Assembly (NCBI RefSeq): GCF_006335125.1
Contig: NZ_VDMO01000011.1
Location: 1-64,000 of the forward strand
Direction: 5' to 3'
Length of the DNA stretch: 64,000 bases
DNA from: Deinococcus radiopugnans ATCC 19172
Lineage (GTDB): Bacteria; Deinococcota; Deinococci; Deinococcales; Deinococcaceae
Part shown: in pieces, positions 39,785-51,443 of the stretch
Position numbering within the stretch: the stretch's first letter is position 1
How the letters are laid out: each line of letters opens with the position of its first letter
Notes under the pieces: generated by a model
The model's database searches: none
Told to the model about the DNA's origin: nothing
What the model saw: only the letters and a program-made list of their open reading frames with translations
Made by a program: the position numbers and the translations under genes

Positions 39785-39825
39785 GACGTTTCCTGGCTAG
39801 ACTGCCGGAAACGTCTTCTTGTTTT
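39785..39825 (+). terminator. Hairpin between the TetR gene and the kinase gene
   Basis: GACGTTTCC (39785-39793) and GGAAACGTC (39807-39815) form a perfect 9-bp stem with a 13-base loop, followed by TTCTTGTTTT. It looks like the TetR terminator. The loop also contains TAGACT, a good -10 box, so it may combine termination with the start of the next transcript. Confidence 0.65.
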
Positions 39826-39869
39826 CCGCCCTCCCTTGTTGCCCGTCTCGTTCTAAAGGAGCCTCCCCC

Positions 39870-41375
<1,506 letters not shown>

Positions 41376-41406
41376 AAGTGGAGGAGGGCTTCAGGAGAGT
41401 GGAATG

Positions 41407-41440
41407 AAAAAACCCTTCCCAGCATCGGGAAGGGTTCTTC
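41407..41440. terminator. Bidirectional terminator
   Basis: A 10-bp stem (AACCCTTCCC, 41411-41420, with GGGAAGGGTT, 41427-41436) has an A run on the left and TTCTTCT on the right. It terminates both convergent genes. Confidence 0.9.
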
Positions 41441-41453
41441 TGAGTCTCAGCCT

Positions 41454-42173
41454 TCAGCGCCGCCCGCTGAACATCCCGATCAGATCGTTCAGGGCGTTGC
41501 CGTCGCCGTCCCGGTCGAGCACGTTGTTCAGGGTGCCGACGATGCCGCCCGCGCCGCCCTGCTGAGCGTGGTTCTGCTGCGGGGGCAGGCCGGAAATCAC
41601 CGGGCCGCCGCCCAGCACGCCGCCCCTCTCCTGCATCTGGGGCTGAGGGGGCTGCTGACCGCCGCCCAGAAGCCCGCCGAGCATGCCACCCAGGCCGCCA
41701 GCAGAACCGCCGCCGAGCAAGCCACCCAGCAGGCCGCCGAGATCGCCGCCGCCCTGGCCCTGCTGGCCGCCCTGCTGACGCTGCCGGGCCAGGTAGCCCA
41801 GCACCAGCGGCGCGGCCATGCTCAGAATCTGCATGGCGAGCTGCGGGTCAATGCCGGCGCGTTTGCTCACCGCATTGGCCGCCGACTGCTGCTGGTTGCC
41901 GAACACGTGGCCCAGGATCTTCTGGCCTTCTTGCAGGTTGGGCGTGTTGCCCTGGCTGAACTGCTCCAGCGCGCTGCCGTCGTGCTGGCCCAGCGCGCCG
42001 GCCAGCGAGGCCGCGCCGTCCGGGCTGCTGGCGTTGCGGGTCATGGCCCCGAGCAGCAGCGGAATCGCCGCCTCCATTGCGCTTTCGGACTGCTGGGGGG
42101 TGGCCCCGGTCTGCTGGCTGATCTGCTGCTGCGCGTTGCCCATCCCGCCGAGCATGTTGAAGATGTCCATCAT
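41454..42173 (-). CDS. DUF937-domain protein
   Basis: 239 aa. The first 125 residues match the DUF937 pattern (helical, Gln-rich, AAIPLLLGAMTRN...). Then comes a low-complexity Gly/Leu/Gln segment and a short C-terminal motif (GTLNNVLDRDGDGNALNDLIGMF) with an EF-hand-like DRDGDGN loop. AGGAGG nine bases before the ATG is a strong ribosome binding site. Function unknown. Confidence 0.85.
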   Translation of the reverse strand: MMDIFNMLGGMGNAQQQISQQTGATPQQSESAMEAAIPLLLGAMTRNASSPDGAASLAGALGQHDGSALEQFSQGNTPNLQEGQKILGHVFGNQQQSAANAVSKRAGIDPQLAMQILSMAAPLVLGYLARQRQQGGQQGQGGGDLGGLLGGLLGGGSAGGLGGMLGGLLGGGQQPPQPQMQERGGVLGGGPVISGLPPQQNHAQQGGAGGIVGTLNNVLDRDGDGNALNDLIGMFSGRR

Positions 42174-42362
42174 GATGTCTGACCTCCTGAGGGTGACTGT
42201 CGAATGCGAAACACCGGTCAGCCTACCCCCTGCCCCTGAGTGGCGGCTTCAGCAATTGCTGACGTTGGGCGGGGTGGAACCGTGAGTTCCCGCGCCGTCT
42301 TTCTCTGCGCCATCTGGCCTATATGCCCTGGTATCGGGCGGCGGCTAAGCTTCTGGGTCTGT

Positions 42363-43187
42363 ATGCAAGCGGCCCTGCCCTCCACCCGCCCCAACGTGGC
42401 CCTGTACGCCTCGGTGGCGCGGCTGGGCTTCCGGCGGCAGTTCGCGTACCCGCAGGCGGCGCTGTGGGGGCTGATCACCAACCTGTTTTTCGGGGTTCTG
42501 CGGATCGCGGTGCTGGTGGCACTGTTCGGTCAGACGCCACAGGTGGCCGGCTACACCGTGCAGGACGCCATCACCTACACCGGACTCACGCAGGCGTTCA
42601 TCATGGCGCTGTCTCTCTTTGGCTGGACGGATTTCATGCGAACCGTCCACCGGGGCGAGGTGGCCTCTGACCTGCTGCGCCCTCACGATCTGCTGCCGTG
42701 GTGGGCGGCGCAGGACGCGGGCCGGGCGGCAGGCCAGTTCGTGCTGCGCGGCCTGCCGATGCTGGCGCTGTTTGCGCTGGTCTGGGGCGCCACCTTTCCG
42801 AGGGGTCTGGACGGCTGGCTGCCCACCACCCTGAGCCTGCTGCTGGCCTGGGCCTGCGGCTTCGCCTTCCGCTTTCTGGTCAACTGCGCGGCCTTCTGGT
42901 CAGCGGATGCCGTTGGTTTTGGCCGCTTCGCGTGGGCGGTGCTGGGTCTGGGCAGCGGCTTTCTGATGCCCCTGGCCTTCTTTCCGGGGTGGTTTCAGAC
43001 CATCCTGGCCTTTACTCCCTTTCCCAGCATGATGAACACCACCGTGGAACTCTGGCTGGGTGTCCGGGCGGGGCCGGAGGCGTGGGCAGCACTGGCCGTG
43101 CAACTGGGCTGGGCGCTGCTGCTGTGGGCGCTGGCGGCCTTCGTCCTGTCGCGCGGCTTGCGGCGGCTGGAGGTGGCGGGTGGCTAG
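42363..43187 (+). CDS. ABC-2 exporter permease, second locus (COG4587/3694 type)
   Basis: 274 aa, about six hydrophobic segments. The LLRPHDLLPWW region and general layout match the permease at 19.2 kb. ATG 42363 is preferred over an upstream frame that encodes non-homologous sequence. It begins a three-gene exporter operon ordered permease, permease, ATPase, reversed relative to the locus at 18.1 kb. Confidence 0.87.
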   Translation: MQAALPSTRPNVALYASVARLGFRRQFAYPQAALWGLITNLFFGVLRIAVLVALFGQTPQVAGYTVQDAITYTGLTQAFIMALSLFGWTDFMRTVHRGEVASDLLRPHDLLPWWAAQDAGRAAGQFVLRGLPMLALFALVWGATFPRGLDGWLPTTLSLLLAWACGFAFRFLVNCAAFWSADAVGFGRFAWAVLGLGSGFLMPLAFFPGWFQTILAFTPFPSMMNTTVELWLGVRAGPEAWAALAVQLGWALLLWALAAFVLSRGLRRLEVAGG

Positions 43188-44037
43188 GGCCTCGTCCCGG
43201 AAGGCGGCGGACGGCCTTCTGCCTTCTGCCCTCCGCCATCTGCACCTCTACTTCCTGCTGCTGCGCGCCCAGGCCCGCTCGCAGGCCGTCTACCGCGTGT
43301 CCTTCGCGCTGGACGCGCTGGGCTCGGCCTTCATCACGCTGTCGGAATTTGCGGCCTTCGCCCTGGTGCTGCCGCGCTTCGGCACGCTCTCGGGCTGGAC
43401 GCTGGGCGAGGTCAGCCTGCTGTACGGCCTGGCCGAACTGGCCTTCGTGCTGATGGATCTCTGCTTCGGCGGTTTCGATGCCCCCAACCTCAGTGGGCAT
43501 GTCCGCACCGGCAGCTTCAACACCTTTCTGCTGCGGCCTGCGCCGCTGCGCCTGCAGATCTTCGGCTCGGACTTCGCGCTGCGGCGGGTGACGCGGCTGT
43601 TTCTGGCGGCGGGCATCCTGGCCTATGGGGTCACGGCGTCGGGGGCCATCTGGATGCCCGAAGCCGCGCTGCTGCTGACCGGGAGCGTGCTGGGCATGGT
43701 GGCTTTTTTCGGCGGCCTGTTCGTGATCGGCGGCACCCTGACCTTCTGGACGGTGGAGAGCGTGGAGGCCATGAACGTCCTGACCTACGGCGGCCGCACC
43801 CTGATTTCCTATCCGATGGACATCTACGGCCAGTTTCTCCGCAAGACCTTCACCTACCTGCTGCCTGCCGCCTTCCTGTCGTATTTCCCCGTGCTGCACG
43901 TCCTGAGCCGCCCCCTGCCCGATGGCCTGCCCTCGCTGGCCGCCTACCTGTCGCCCCTCGTCGGCCCGCTGATGCTGGCGGCGGCCTTCGCCTTCTGGCG
44001 GGTGGGCGTGCGGCACTATGGGGGGACGGGAACGTGA
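43180..44037 (+). CDS. ABC-2 exporter permease, second locus
   Basis: 285 aa from a GTG overlapping the previous stop by eight bases. Six hydrophobic segments; SFNTFLLRPAPLRLQIF marks the family. The first 17 residues are encoded by a TTCTGCC-type direct repeat and have no equivalent in the paralogue at 20.1 kb, so a mini-repeat seems to have extended the N-terminus. Confidence 0.85.
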   Translation: MARASSRKAADGLLPSALRHLHLYFLLLRAQARSQAVYRVSFALDALGSAFITLSEFAAFALVLPRFGTLSGWTLGEVSLLYGLAELAFVLMDLCFGGFDAPNLSGHVRTGSFNTFLLRPAPLRLQIFGSDFALRRVTRLFLAAGILAYGVTASGAIWMPEAALLLTGSVLGMVAFFGGLFVIGGTLTFWTVESVEAMNVLTYGGRTLISYPMDIYGQFLRKTFTYLLPAAFLSYFPVLHVLSRPLPDGLPSLAAYLSPLVGPLMLAAAFAFWRVGVRHYGGTGT

Positions 44038-44131
44038 GGAGGGGTGCGGAAGGCCGGACGCAGGGTGCGGTGGAGGAGCTTTCCCCGCATCCCGCGCACC
44101 GCGGACCACCTCCTCCCTCCGAAGGAGCCAC
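44038..44131. repeat. Repeat-rich spacer before the exporter ATPase gene
   Basis: Shares GCTTTCCCCGCATCCCGCG and neighbouring CGCACCGCGGACC with the metH linker repeat and with the spacer at 19,962-20,064. GAAGGAG at the right edge is the ribosome binding site of the ATPase gene. Confidence 0.6.
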
Positions 44132-45088
44132 ATGATCACCGTCCATAACCTCAAAAAGACCTTCCGCACGCGCCAGGGCGGCCTGCTGCGCGGCCAGACC
44201 CGCGTGATGGAGGCGGTCAAGGACGTCAGCTTCAGCGTTGGGCGCGGCGAGATTGTGGGCTACCTGGGGCCGAACGGCGCAGGCAAAAGCACCTCCATCA
44301 AGGTGCTGACCGGGCTGCTGGTGCCCGACAGCGGGCAGGTGGACGTGGGCGGGCTGGTGCCGTGGCAGGATCGCCGGGCGCACGTGGCGCGGCTGGGCGC
44401 GGTGTTCGGCCAGCGCACGACGCTGTGGTGGGACTTGCCCGTCACCGAGTCGCTGGAACTACTGCGCCACATCTACCGCGTGTCCGCAGCCCGCTTCCGC
44501 CAGAACCTGCACGATTTCACCGAACTGCTGGAACTGGGGCCATTCCTGCACACCCCTGCCCGCGCCCTTAGCCTGGGCCAGCGCATGCGGGCAGACCTCG
44601 CCGCCGCGCTGCTGCACGATCCCGAACTGCTGTTCCTGGACGAGCCGACGGTGGGCCTGGACGTGGTGGCGAAGGAGCGCATCCGCGAGTTCATCCGGCA
44701 CGTCAACGCCACGCGCGAGGTCACCGTGCTGCTGACCACCCATGACCTGACCGACGTGGAGCGGCTGGCCCGCCGCGTGATGATCATCGATCACGGCTCG
44801 CTGCTGTACGACGGCGCTCTGGCACAGTTGCAGGTCCGCTACGGCAGCGCCCGCGAACTGGTGGTGGACTTCGACGCCGCCCCGCCTGACCCGCAGGTGC
44901 CGGGCCTGACGCTGCTGGGCGCGGACGGCCCGCGCGTGCGCTACGGCTTCAGCGGGGCCGCCGCCACCCCGATTGCCCGCGTCACCGCCCACGCCCCGGT
45001 GCGCGACATCACCGTGAAGGAGCCGGACATCGAGGCCACCATCCGGCGCATTTACGAGGGTGGCCTGCTGCGGAGTGGGGTAGCGTAG
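44132..45088 (+). CDS. ABC-2 exporter ATP-binding protein, second locus (COG4586 type)
   Basis: 318 aa. Walker A GPNGAGKS, the family motif GQRTTLWWDLP, signature LSLGQRMRADLAAALL and Walker B LLFLDEPTVGLD. It is paralogous to the ATPase at 18.1 kb. Start fixed by GAAGGAG four bases upstream. Together with the two preceding permeases it makes a complete exporter of unknown substrate. Confidence 0.92.
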   Translation: MITVHNLKKTFRTRQGGLLRGQTRVMEAVKDVSFSVGRGEIVGYLGPNGAGKSTSIKVLTGLLVPDSGQVDVGGLVPWQDRRAHVARLGAVFGQRTTLWWDLPVTESLELLRHIYRVSAARFRQNLHDFTELLELGPFLHTPARALSLGQRMRADLAAALLHDPELLFLDEPTVGLDVVAKERIREFIRHVNATREVTVLLTTHDLTDVERLARRVMIIDHGSLLYDGALAQLQVRYGSARELVVDFDAAPPDPQVPGLTLLGADGPRVRYGFSGAAATPIARVTAHAPVRDITVKEPDIEATIRRIYEGGLLRSGVA

Positions 45089-45092
45089 AGAC

Positions 45093-45512
45093 GTGAATCA
45101 GCGAGAGGACGCGGCGGAGACGGAACAGCGCGGGCCAGCACCCAGCGTCAGCACGCCGCTGCTGTTTCTGGTGATGTTGGGCGTGGTGGCCGCGTTCTCA
45201 ATCATCCCAGTTGTTGTTAGTCCCAGTAACAGCCCGCTTAAGCCTCTGCTGATCGCGTTGATCTTCGTCCCCGCGCTGCTGGCGTGGTGGTTCTGGGCAC
45301 GGCAACGCCAGCACCCGCAGCTTATGTTTGTCCTGGCGCTGGCCTTTTTGACCGGGCAATTTTTCTCCACGCTCGCGCAGATCGTCCTGCTGGGCGAAGC
45401 CTACAGCCGCACCATCGCCTTCATGTGGCTGAACCTGAGCGTGAGCGGGCTGGGGTTTCTCGGCGGTCTGCTCTACCTGTGGGTTCAGGCGCGTAAGGGC
45501 AACCGGAACTGA
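45093..45512 (+). CDS. Small four-helix membrane protein
   Basis: 139 aa from a GTG. A 20-residue cytoplasmic tail is followed by four predicted transmembrane segments. No family recognised. It begins only four bases after the exporter ATPase stop, yet TAGCGT lies six bases before the GTG, so it may also have a leaderless transcript of its own. It could be an accessory of the exporter. Confidence 0.7.
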   Translation: MNQREDAAETEQRGPAPSVSTPLLFLVMLGVVAAFSIIPVVVSPSNSPLKPLLIALIFVPALLAWWFWARQRQHPQLMFVLALAFLTGQFFSTLAQIVLLGEAYSRTIAFMWLNLSVSGLGFLGGLLYLWVQARKGNRN

Positions 45513-45627
45513 AACCGCCGTCCGACGTTTTCCTGGCCGGAGCGCTGGAGCCCTGCTGAGGCCGCAGCCTGCCCACCCGGCTCAGGCCCTGACCATTCTC
45601 ATTTTATGCCCCCATAAGTTCAGGGGT

Positions 45628-46200
45628 GTGTTTGACGCCCTGACTGCCGATGCCCTGCTGGGCGCACTGCTGATTTTCTCGCTGCGAATCGTGGACGTGT
45701 CGCTGGGCACGCTGCGAATCGGCATGCTGGTGCGCGGCAGACGCACGGCCGCCGGGGCACTGAGCTTCTTCGAGTCGCTGATTTGGCTGATGGCGGCGGC
45801 CAAGGTGCTGAGCACGCTGGACAGCCCGCTGCAATTCATCGCCTACGCAGGCGGCTATGCGTCGGGCACCATGCTGGGCGCGAACATCGAGCGCTGGCTG
45901 GCGGTGGGCAAGGTGGTGCTGCGCGTGATCGTGCCGGTCAGCGCCCCAGACGTGCAGGCGGCCCTGCGCGACGCGGGCTTCTACGTCACCACCGTCAACG
46001 CCTCGGGCCGCGACGGCGAGGTGCGCGTGATGTTCAGCGTGATTGCCCGCAAGCGCATGAAACAGGCCTTCCGCGTGATCGAAGCCACCTACGCCAAGGC
46101 CTTTATCACCGTGGAAGAGGTCACCACCGCCCAGTTGCAGGATACCGTGACCCGTCAGGAGGGTCAGGTATTCCGGCGGCTGCGCATGATGCGGAAGTAG
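45628..46200 (+). CDS. DUF2179 / UPF0316-type membrane protein
   Basis: 190 aa from a GTG seven bases after TAAGTT. An N-terminal membrane part (DALLGALLIFSLRIVDVSLGTLRI) is followed by a C-terminal DUF2179 domain (VTTVNASGRDGEVRVMFSVIARKR), the arrangement of UPF0316 proteins. The function is not known. Repeat copy C begins 15 bases after the stop. Confidence 0.85.
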   Translation: MFDALTADALLGALLIFSLRIVDVSLGTLRIGMLVRGRRTAAGALSFFESLIWLMAAAKVLSTLDSPLQFIAYAGGYASGTMLGANIERWLAVGKVVLRVIVPVSAPDVQAALRDAGFYVTTVNASGRDGEVRVMFSVIARKRMKQAFRVIEATYAKAFITVEEVTTAQLQDTVTRQEGQVFRRLRMMRK

Positions 46201-46215
46201 GCGGCAGGCCGCTAA

Positions 46216-46388
46216 TACGGGTTCCGTCTGTTTCGTGCAGGAATCGGGACAGCGCCGATTCCTCCACTCCACGTCCGGAAGCCGTTTTTCTCCTGCTCGC
46301 TCTCGTCATGAACAGACGCCCATGAGGACGCTATGCCTCCTGCTCGGATTTTCAGGTGTTTTCAACACCTTTCAATCGGAGTCCGTGT
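46216..46388 (-). repeat. Dispersed structured repeat, copy C
   Basis: About 173 bp, same orientation as copy B. TAA stands on both outer sides. Hairpin 1 AGGTGTT-TTC-AACACCT (46354-46370). Hairpin 2 GTGCAGGAATCGG with CCGATTCCTCCAC (46235-46267), one mismatch, loop GACAGCG. Confidence 0.9.
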
Positions 46389-46404
46389 AACCCCACCATA
46401 AGAA

Positions 46405-46445
46405 CGGGCCGCCCCAGATTGAACTGGAGGCGGCCCGCTGGGTTG
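46405..46445 (-). terminator. Hairpin terminator of the betaine transporter
   Basis: CGGGCCGCC (46405-46413) and GGCGGCCCG (46429-46437) form a perfect stem; on the minus strand it is followed by TTCTTAT. It lies beyond the MITE-like element, so that element is inside the transporter's 3' untranslated region. Confidence 0.7.
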
Positions 46446-46478
46446 GGAGGTCAAGGCGTCAGAGACAGGCTGGCAGCG

Positions 46479-46645
46479 CTAGAGCAGTTGTCCGAATTAC
46501 AGCTTCAGAAAAGGAGACTTCTGATGCCTCCATTCTCTCCTTCGGAGCTGAATCAGTCCCAACTGCTCGTTGAAATTCACTCACTCTGCGAGCTGTGCCA
46601 GTCCGTTCGGTCAAAAGGAAACAGCTCTTTTGACAAATGCTCTAG
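46479..46645. mobile_element. MITE-like element with CTAGAGCA ends
   Basis: 167 bp of low GC content bounded by CTAGAGCAGTTGTC and GACAAATGCTCTAG, inverted repeats with 13 of 14 matches. It lacks a transposase. An ATG frame with a good Shine-Dalgarno (46524-46733) runs out of its right end, probably a remnant. The stop codon of the betaine transporter lies in its right end (46642-46644). Confidence 0.75.
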
Positions 46646-48177
46646 TCCGACGCCGGTGCTGGCCCGTCCTGCGGACGCGTGGGCGTGTCGCTCACCGTCC
46701 GGCCCGGCGTGCGGGATGGGAATTCGCTCTTGAGCGCCCTGAACAGGCTGAAGCACATGCCGATCATGATGACGCTGAAGGGCAGGGCGGCCATCACGCT
46801 GGCCGACTGCAATCCGGCCAGGCCGCCGCTCAGCAGCAGCGCCACGGCGATCAGGCTCTGCATGACGCCCCAGGTGAACTTGACCGGATTGCTGGGCTCC
46901 TTCGCGCCGCCGCTGGACTGCAACCCCAGCACGTAGGTGGCCGAGTCCGCGCTGGTGATGAAGAACGAGGCGATCAGCAGGGTGGCGATGCCGGTCAGGA
47001 TCTCGCCCAGCGGCAACCCCTGCAGCAGCGCGAACAGCGCCGTGGAGATATCCGCGTCCGTCGCGGTGGTCACGGCGGTGTCGCCCGCCAGCGCGGCGTG
47101 CAGGGCCGTGCCGCCGAAGACGCTGAACCACGCGAAGCTGACCAGCGCGGGCACGCCCAGCACGCCCAGGATGAATTCCTTGATGGTTCGCCCCCGGGAG
47201 ACCCGCGCGATGAACAGGCCTACGAATGGAGCCCACGCGATCCACCACGCCCAGTAGAAAATCGTCCAGCCGCCCACCCAGGTGGCCCCGGTAAACGGCG
47301 TCAGGCGGGTGGACAGGTTGATCAGATCCTGCACATAACCGCCCACGCTGGTGGTGAAGGTATCCAGCAGGAACACGGTGGGGCCGAAGACGAACACGCC
47401 CGCCATCAACAGGCCGGCCAGGATCACGTTGGTGTTGGACAGCAGCTGAATGCCCTTGCTCAGGCCGGTCATGGCGCTGATCAGGAACAGCACGGTGACC
47501 ACGCCGATAATCACCATCTGCGCGGGCGTGCCGATGCTCAGTCCAAAGGCGCTGTTCAGGCCGCTGTTGATCTGCACGGCCCCGAAGCCCAGCGAGGCCG
47601 CCACGCCGAAGACAGTGGCAATGATCGCCAGGACGTCGATGGTCTTGCCGATGGGGCCTTCCACCCGCTGCCCCAGCAGGGGCCGGAAGGTGCGGCTGAT
47701 CAATGTGGGCTCGCCGCGCCGGAACGAGAAGTACGCGATGGACAGCGCCACGACGCTGTAGATGGCCCAGGGGTGCAACCCCCAGTGAAAGAACGAGTAT
47801 TTCAGGGCGGCGCGTGCGGCTTCTGGCGTCTCGGGCGTCAGCCCGCCCGGCGGCACCAGATAGTGCGACACCGGCTCGGCCACGCCGTAGAACACCAGGC
47901 CGATGCCCATGCCCGCGCTGAACAGCATGGCGAACCACGACAGGGTACTGAACTCGGGCTGCTCGTCGTCCCGGCCCAGCCGGATGCCGCCGTAACGGCT
48001 GAAGGCCAGGAAGCCGCAGAACAGCAGGAATCCCAGCACGGCCAGCAGGTAATACCAGCCGAAGGTGCCTGTCGTCCAGGCCACGGCGGCTTCGGCGGCG
48101 GTGCCCAGACCTGCCGGGTTCAGCAGGCCCCACAGCACGAAAGCGGCGATGATCGCCACGGAAAGATAAAGAACCAA
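46642..48177 (-). CDS. BCCT-family betaine/choline transporter
   Basis: 511 aa with 12 transmembrane segments. Imports glycine betaine, choline or related osmoprotectants by ion symport. Family motifs: GMGIGLVFYGVAEP, the substrate-box WTIFYWAWWIAWAPFVGLF and FFITSADSATYVLG. TTG 48177 is proposed as start: GGAGG lies nine bases upstream, the first transmembrane helix begins there, and upstream codons (TCA, TTA, AGG, CGA) are unlike the strongly GC3-rich coding sequence. A hairpin plus T7 run stands directly before the ribosome binding site. Confidence 0.93.
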   Translation of the reverse strand: MVLYLSVAIIAAFVLWGLLNPAGLGTAAEAAVAWTTGTFGWYYLLAVLGFLLFCGFLAFSRYGGIRLGRDDEQPEFSTLSWFAMLFSAGMGIGLVFYGVAEPVSHYLVPPGGLTPETPEAARAALKYSFFHWGLHPWAIYSVVALSIAYFSFRRGEPTLISRTFRPLLGQRVEGPIGKTIDVLAIIATVFGVAASLGFGAVQINSGLNSAFGLSIGTPAQMVIIGVVTVLFLISAMTGLSKGIQLLSNTNVILAGLLMAGVFVFGPTVFLLDTFTTSVGGYVQDLINLSTRLTPFTGATWVGGWTIFYWAWWIAWAPFVGLFIARVSRGRTIKEFILGVLGVPALVSFAWFSVFGGTALHAALAGDTAVTTATDADISTALFALLQGLPLGEILTGIATLLIASFFITSADSATYVLGLQSSGGAKEPSNPVKFTWGVMQSLIAVALLLSGGLAGLQSASVMAALPFSVIMIGMCFSLFRALKSEFPSRTPGRTVSDTPTRPQDGPAPASD

Positions 48178-48193
48178 GGGGAAGTACCTCCAG

Positions 48194-48345
48194 AAAAAAA
48201 GTCGGGCCAGCCGTCCTGAAAGACGGGTGACGGCCCGCAGGCATCGTTCGCTGAAGCGTGTCCGCTGATCACGCGTTGCCCCAAACCAGACGGGGAGACA
48301 CCTTAACCCCTCCTCATGAAATGAATGAGTGTTGTGCCGCATTAG
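48194..48345 (-). promoter_or_regulatory. Leader with probable transcription attenuator of the BCCT gene
   Basis: About 150 nt of minus-strand leader ending in a strong hairpin (GGGCC...CCGTC / GACGG..GGCCC, 48204-48236) and seven T (48200-48194), immediately followed by the GGAGG of the transporter. The neighbouring upstream gene is divergent, so the hairpin cannot terminate an upstream operon. Further stems (CTCAT/ATGAG, GGGG/CCCC, GCGTG/CACGC) precede it. CCCGTCT occurs twice, once in the terminator stem, so the first copy could form an alternative antiterminator. The sensed signal is unknown. Confidence 0.7.
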
Positions 48346-48354
48346 CCTGGGCAG

Positions 48355-48981
<627 letters not shown>

Positions 48982-49028
48982 GCGGGCCTCCACTGTCCCC
49001 CGGCGCCCGCCCGCTATCATGGCCTGCG

Positions 49029-50528
<1,500 letters not shown>

Positions 50529-50543
50529 CTAGGGGTGTGGAAA

Positions 50544-50585
50544 GAGGGCTGGAGGCTGTGGGAAAAGCCTTCAGCCCTCTTGTTT
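50544..50585 (+). terminator. Rho-independent terminator of proS
   Basis: GAGGGCTGGAGGCT (50544-50557) pairs with AGCCTTCAGCCCTC with one wobble; TTGTTT follows. Confidence 0.85.
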
Positions 50586-50632
50586 CCATCCCCCGCTGAT
50601 CCTCACCCTCCGGCCCGTCCTACACTGGCCCC

Positions 50633-51433
50633 ATGTCCTCCTCGCCCGCCGAAGTTGCCGCGCAGTACGCCACCGAGCGCCACCTGCGCACCCGCATCGG
50701 GACCCACGAGCGCTACAGCGTGGGGCCGGGGCTGGAAGGCACGGTGGATCGCCTGCTGGCCCTGACTGGCGACGAGGCAGTGCTGGACGTGGGCACCGGC
50801 CCCGGCGACTTTCCAGGCCGGCTGCGGGCGGAGGGTCACCAAGGCCGCATCGTCGGGCTGGATTTCTCGGCGGGCATGGTGGAGCGGGCATCAGGAGAGT
50901 ATCCAGACGTCGAATTCCAGCAGGGCGACGCGGCGGCGCTGCCCTTCGCGGACGCCAGTTTCGATGTCGTGACCGCCCGCCACATGCTGTACCACGTGCC
51001 CGACGTGGCGGCGGCGCTGGCCGAGTTCCGGCGCGTGCTGAAACCCGGTGGGCGTTTTCTGGCCGTGACCAACGCCGAGGGTTACATGGCCGAGCTGTGG
51101 GACGCGGTGGCGGAAGCCGGGCAAGCCGAACCGGCGGTCAATGCCCTGCTGGACAGCAAGGCTGGCTCAGCCGTCTTCTCGGAAACCCAGGGTGAGAGGC
51201 TGGTGCGCGCAGCCTTCGGGAATGTGCAACTCGACTTCATCGAAAATGCGCTGGTCTTTACCACGCCGGAGCCGGTGCTGGCCTATCTGGAATCCATGCC
51301 CGCGCTTCAGAACCTCGCGCCGGACACACTGGAACGGGCGCGGGCAGCGCTGACCCAGGCTGTGATGGCCCGAATCCAGGGCGGCGAATGGCGCGTCTCC
51401 AAGCGCGTCGTCTTCATCTCAGCCAGACGGTAA
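50633..51433 (+). CDS. Class I SAM-dependent methyltransferase
   Basis: 266 aa. Motif I LDVGTGPGDFP, motif II GLDFSAGMVERA and the DAAALPFADASFDVV region are those of UbiE/Methyltransf_11 enzymes. TACACT six bases before the ATG gives a leaderless start. The substrate is unknown; it stands alone between proS and convergent corA. Confidence 0.9.
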   Translation: MSSSPAEVAAQYATERHLRTRIGTHERYSVGPGLEGTVDRLLALTGDEAVLDVGTGPGDFPGRLRAEGHQGRIVGLDFSAGMVERASGEYPDVEFQQGDAAALPFADASFDVVTARHMLYHVPDVAAALAEFRRVLKPGGRFLAVTNAEGYMAELWDAVAEAGQAEPAVNALLDSKAGSAVFSETQGERLVRAAFGNVQLDFIENALVFTTPEPVLAYLESMPALQNLAPDTLERARAALTQAVMARIQGGEWRVSKRVVFISARR

Positions 51434-51443
51434 GGGTGAGGCG

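Noticed and set aside
46524..46733. ATG frame with a good Shine-Dalgarno inside the MITE-like element
   Set aside because: It runs out of the element into antisense sequence of the BCCT gene; more likely a remnant than a gene.
48194..48345. Known riboswitch classes (c-di-AMP, glycine, T-box) in the BCCT leader
   Set aside because: None of their conserved cores could be found by eye.
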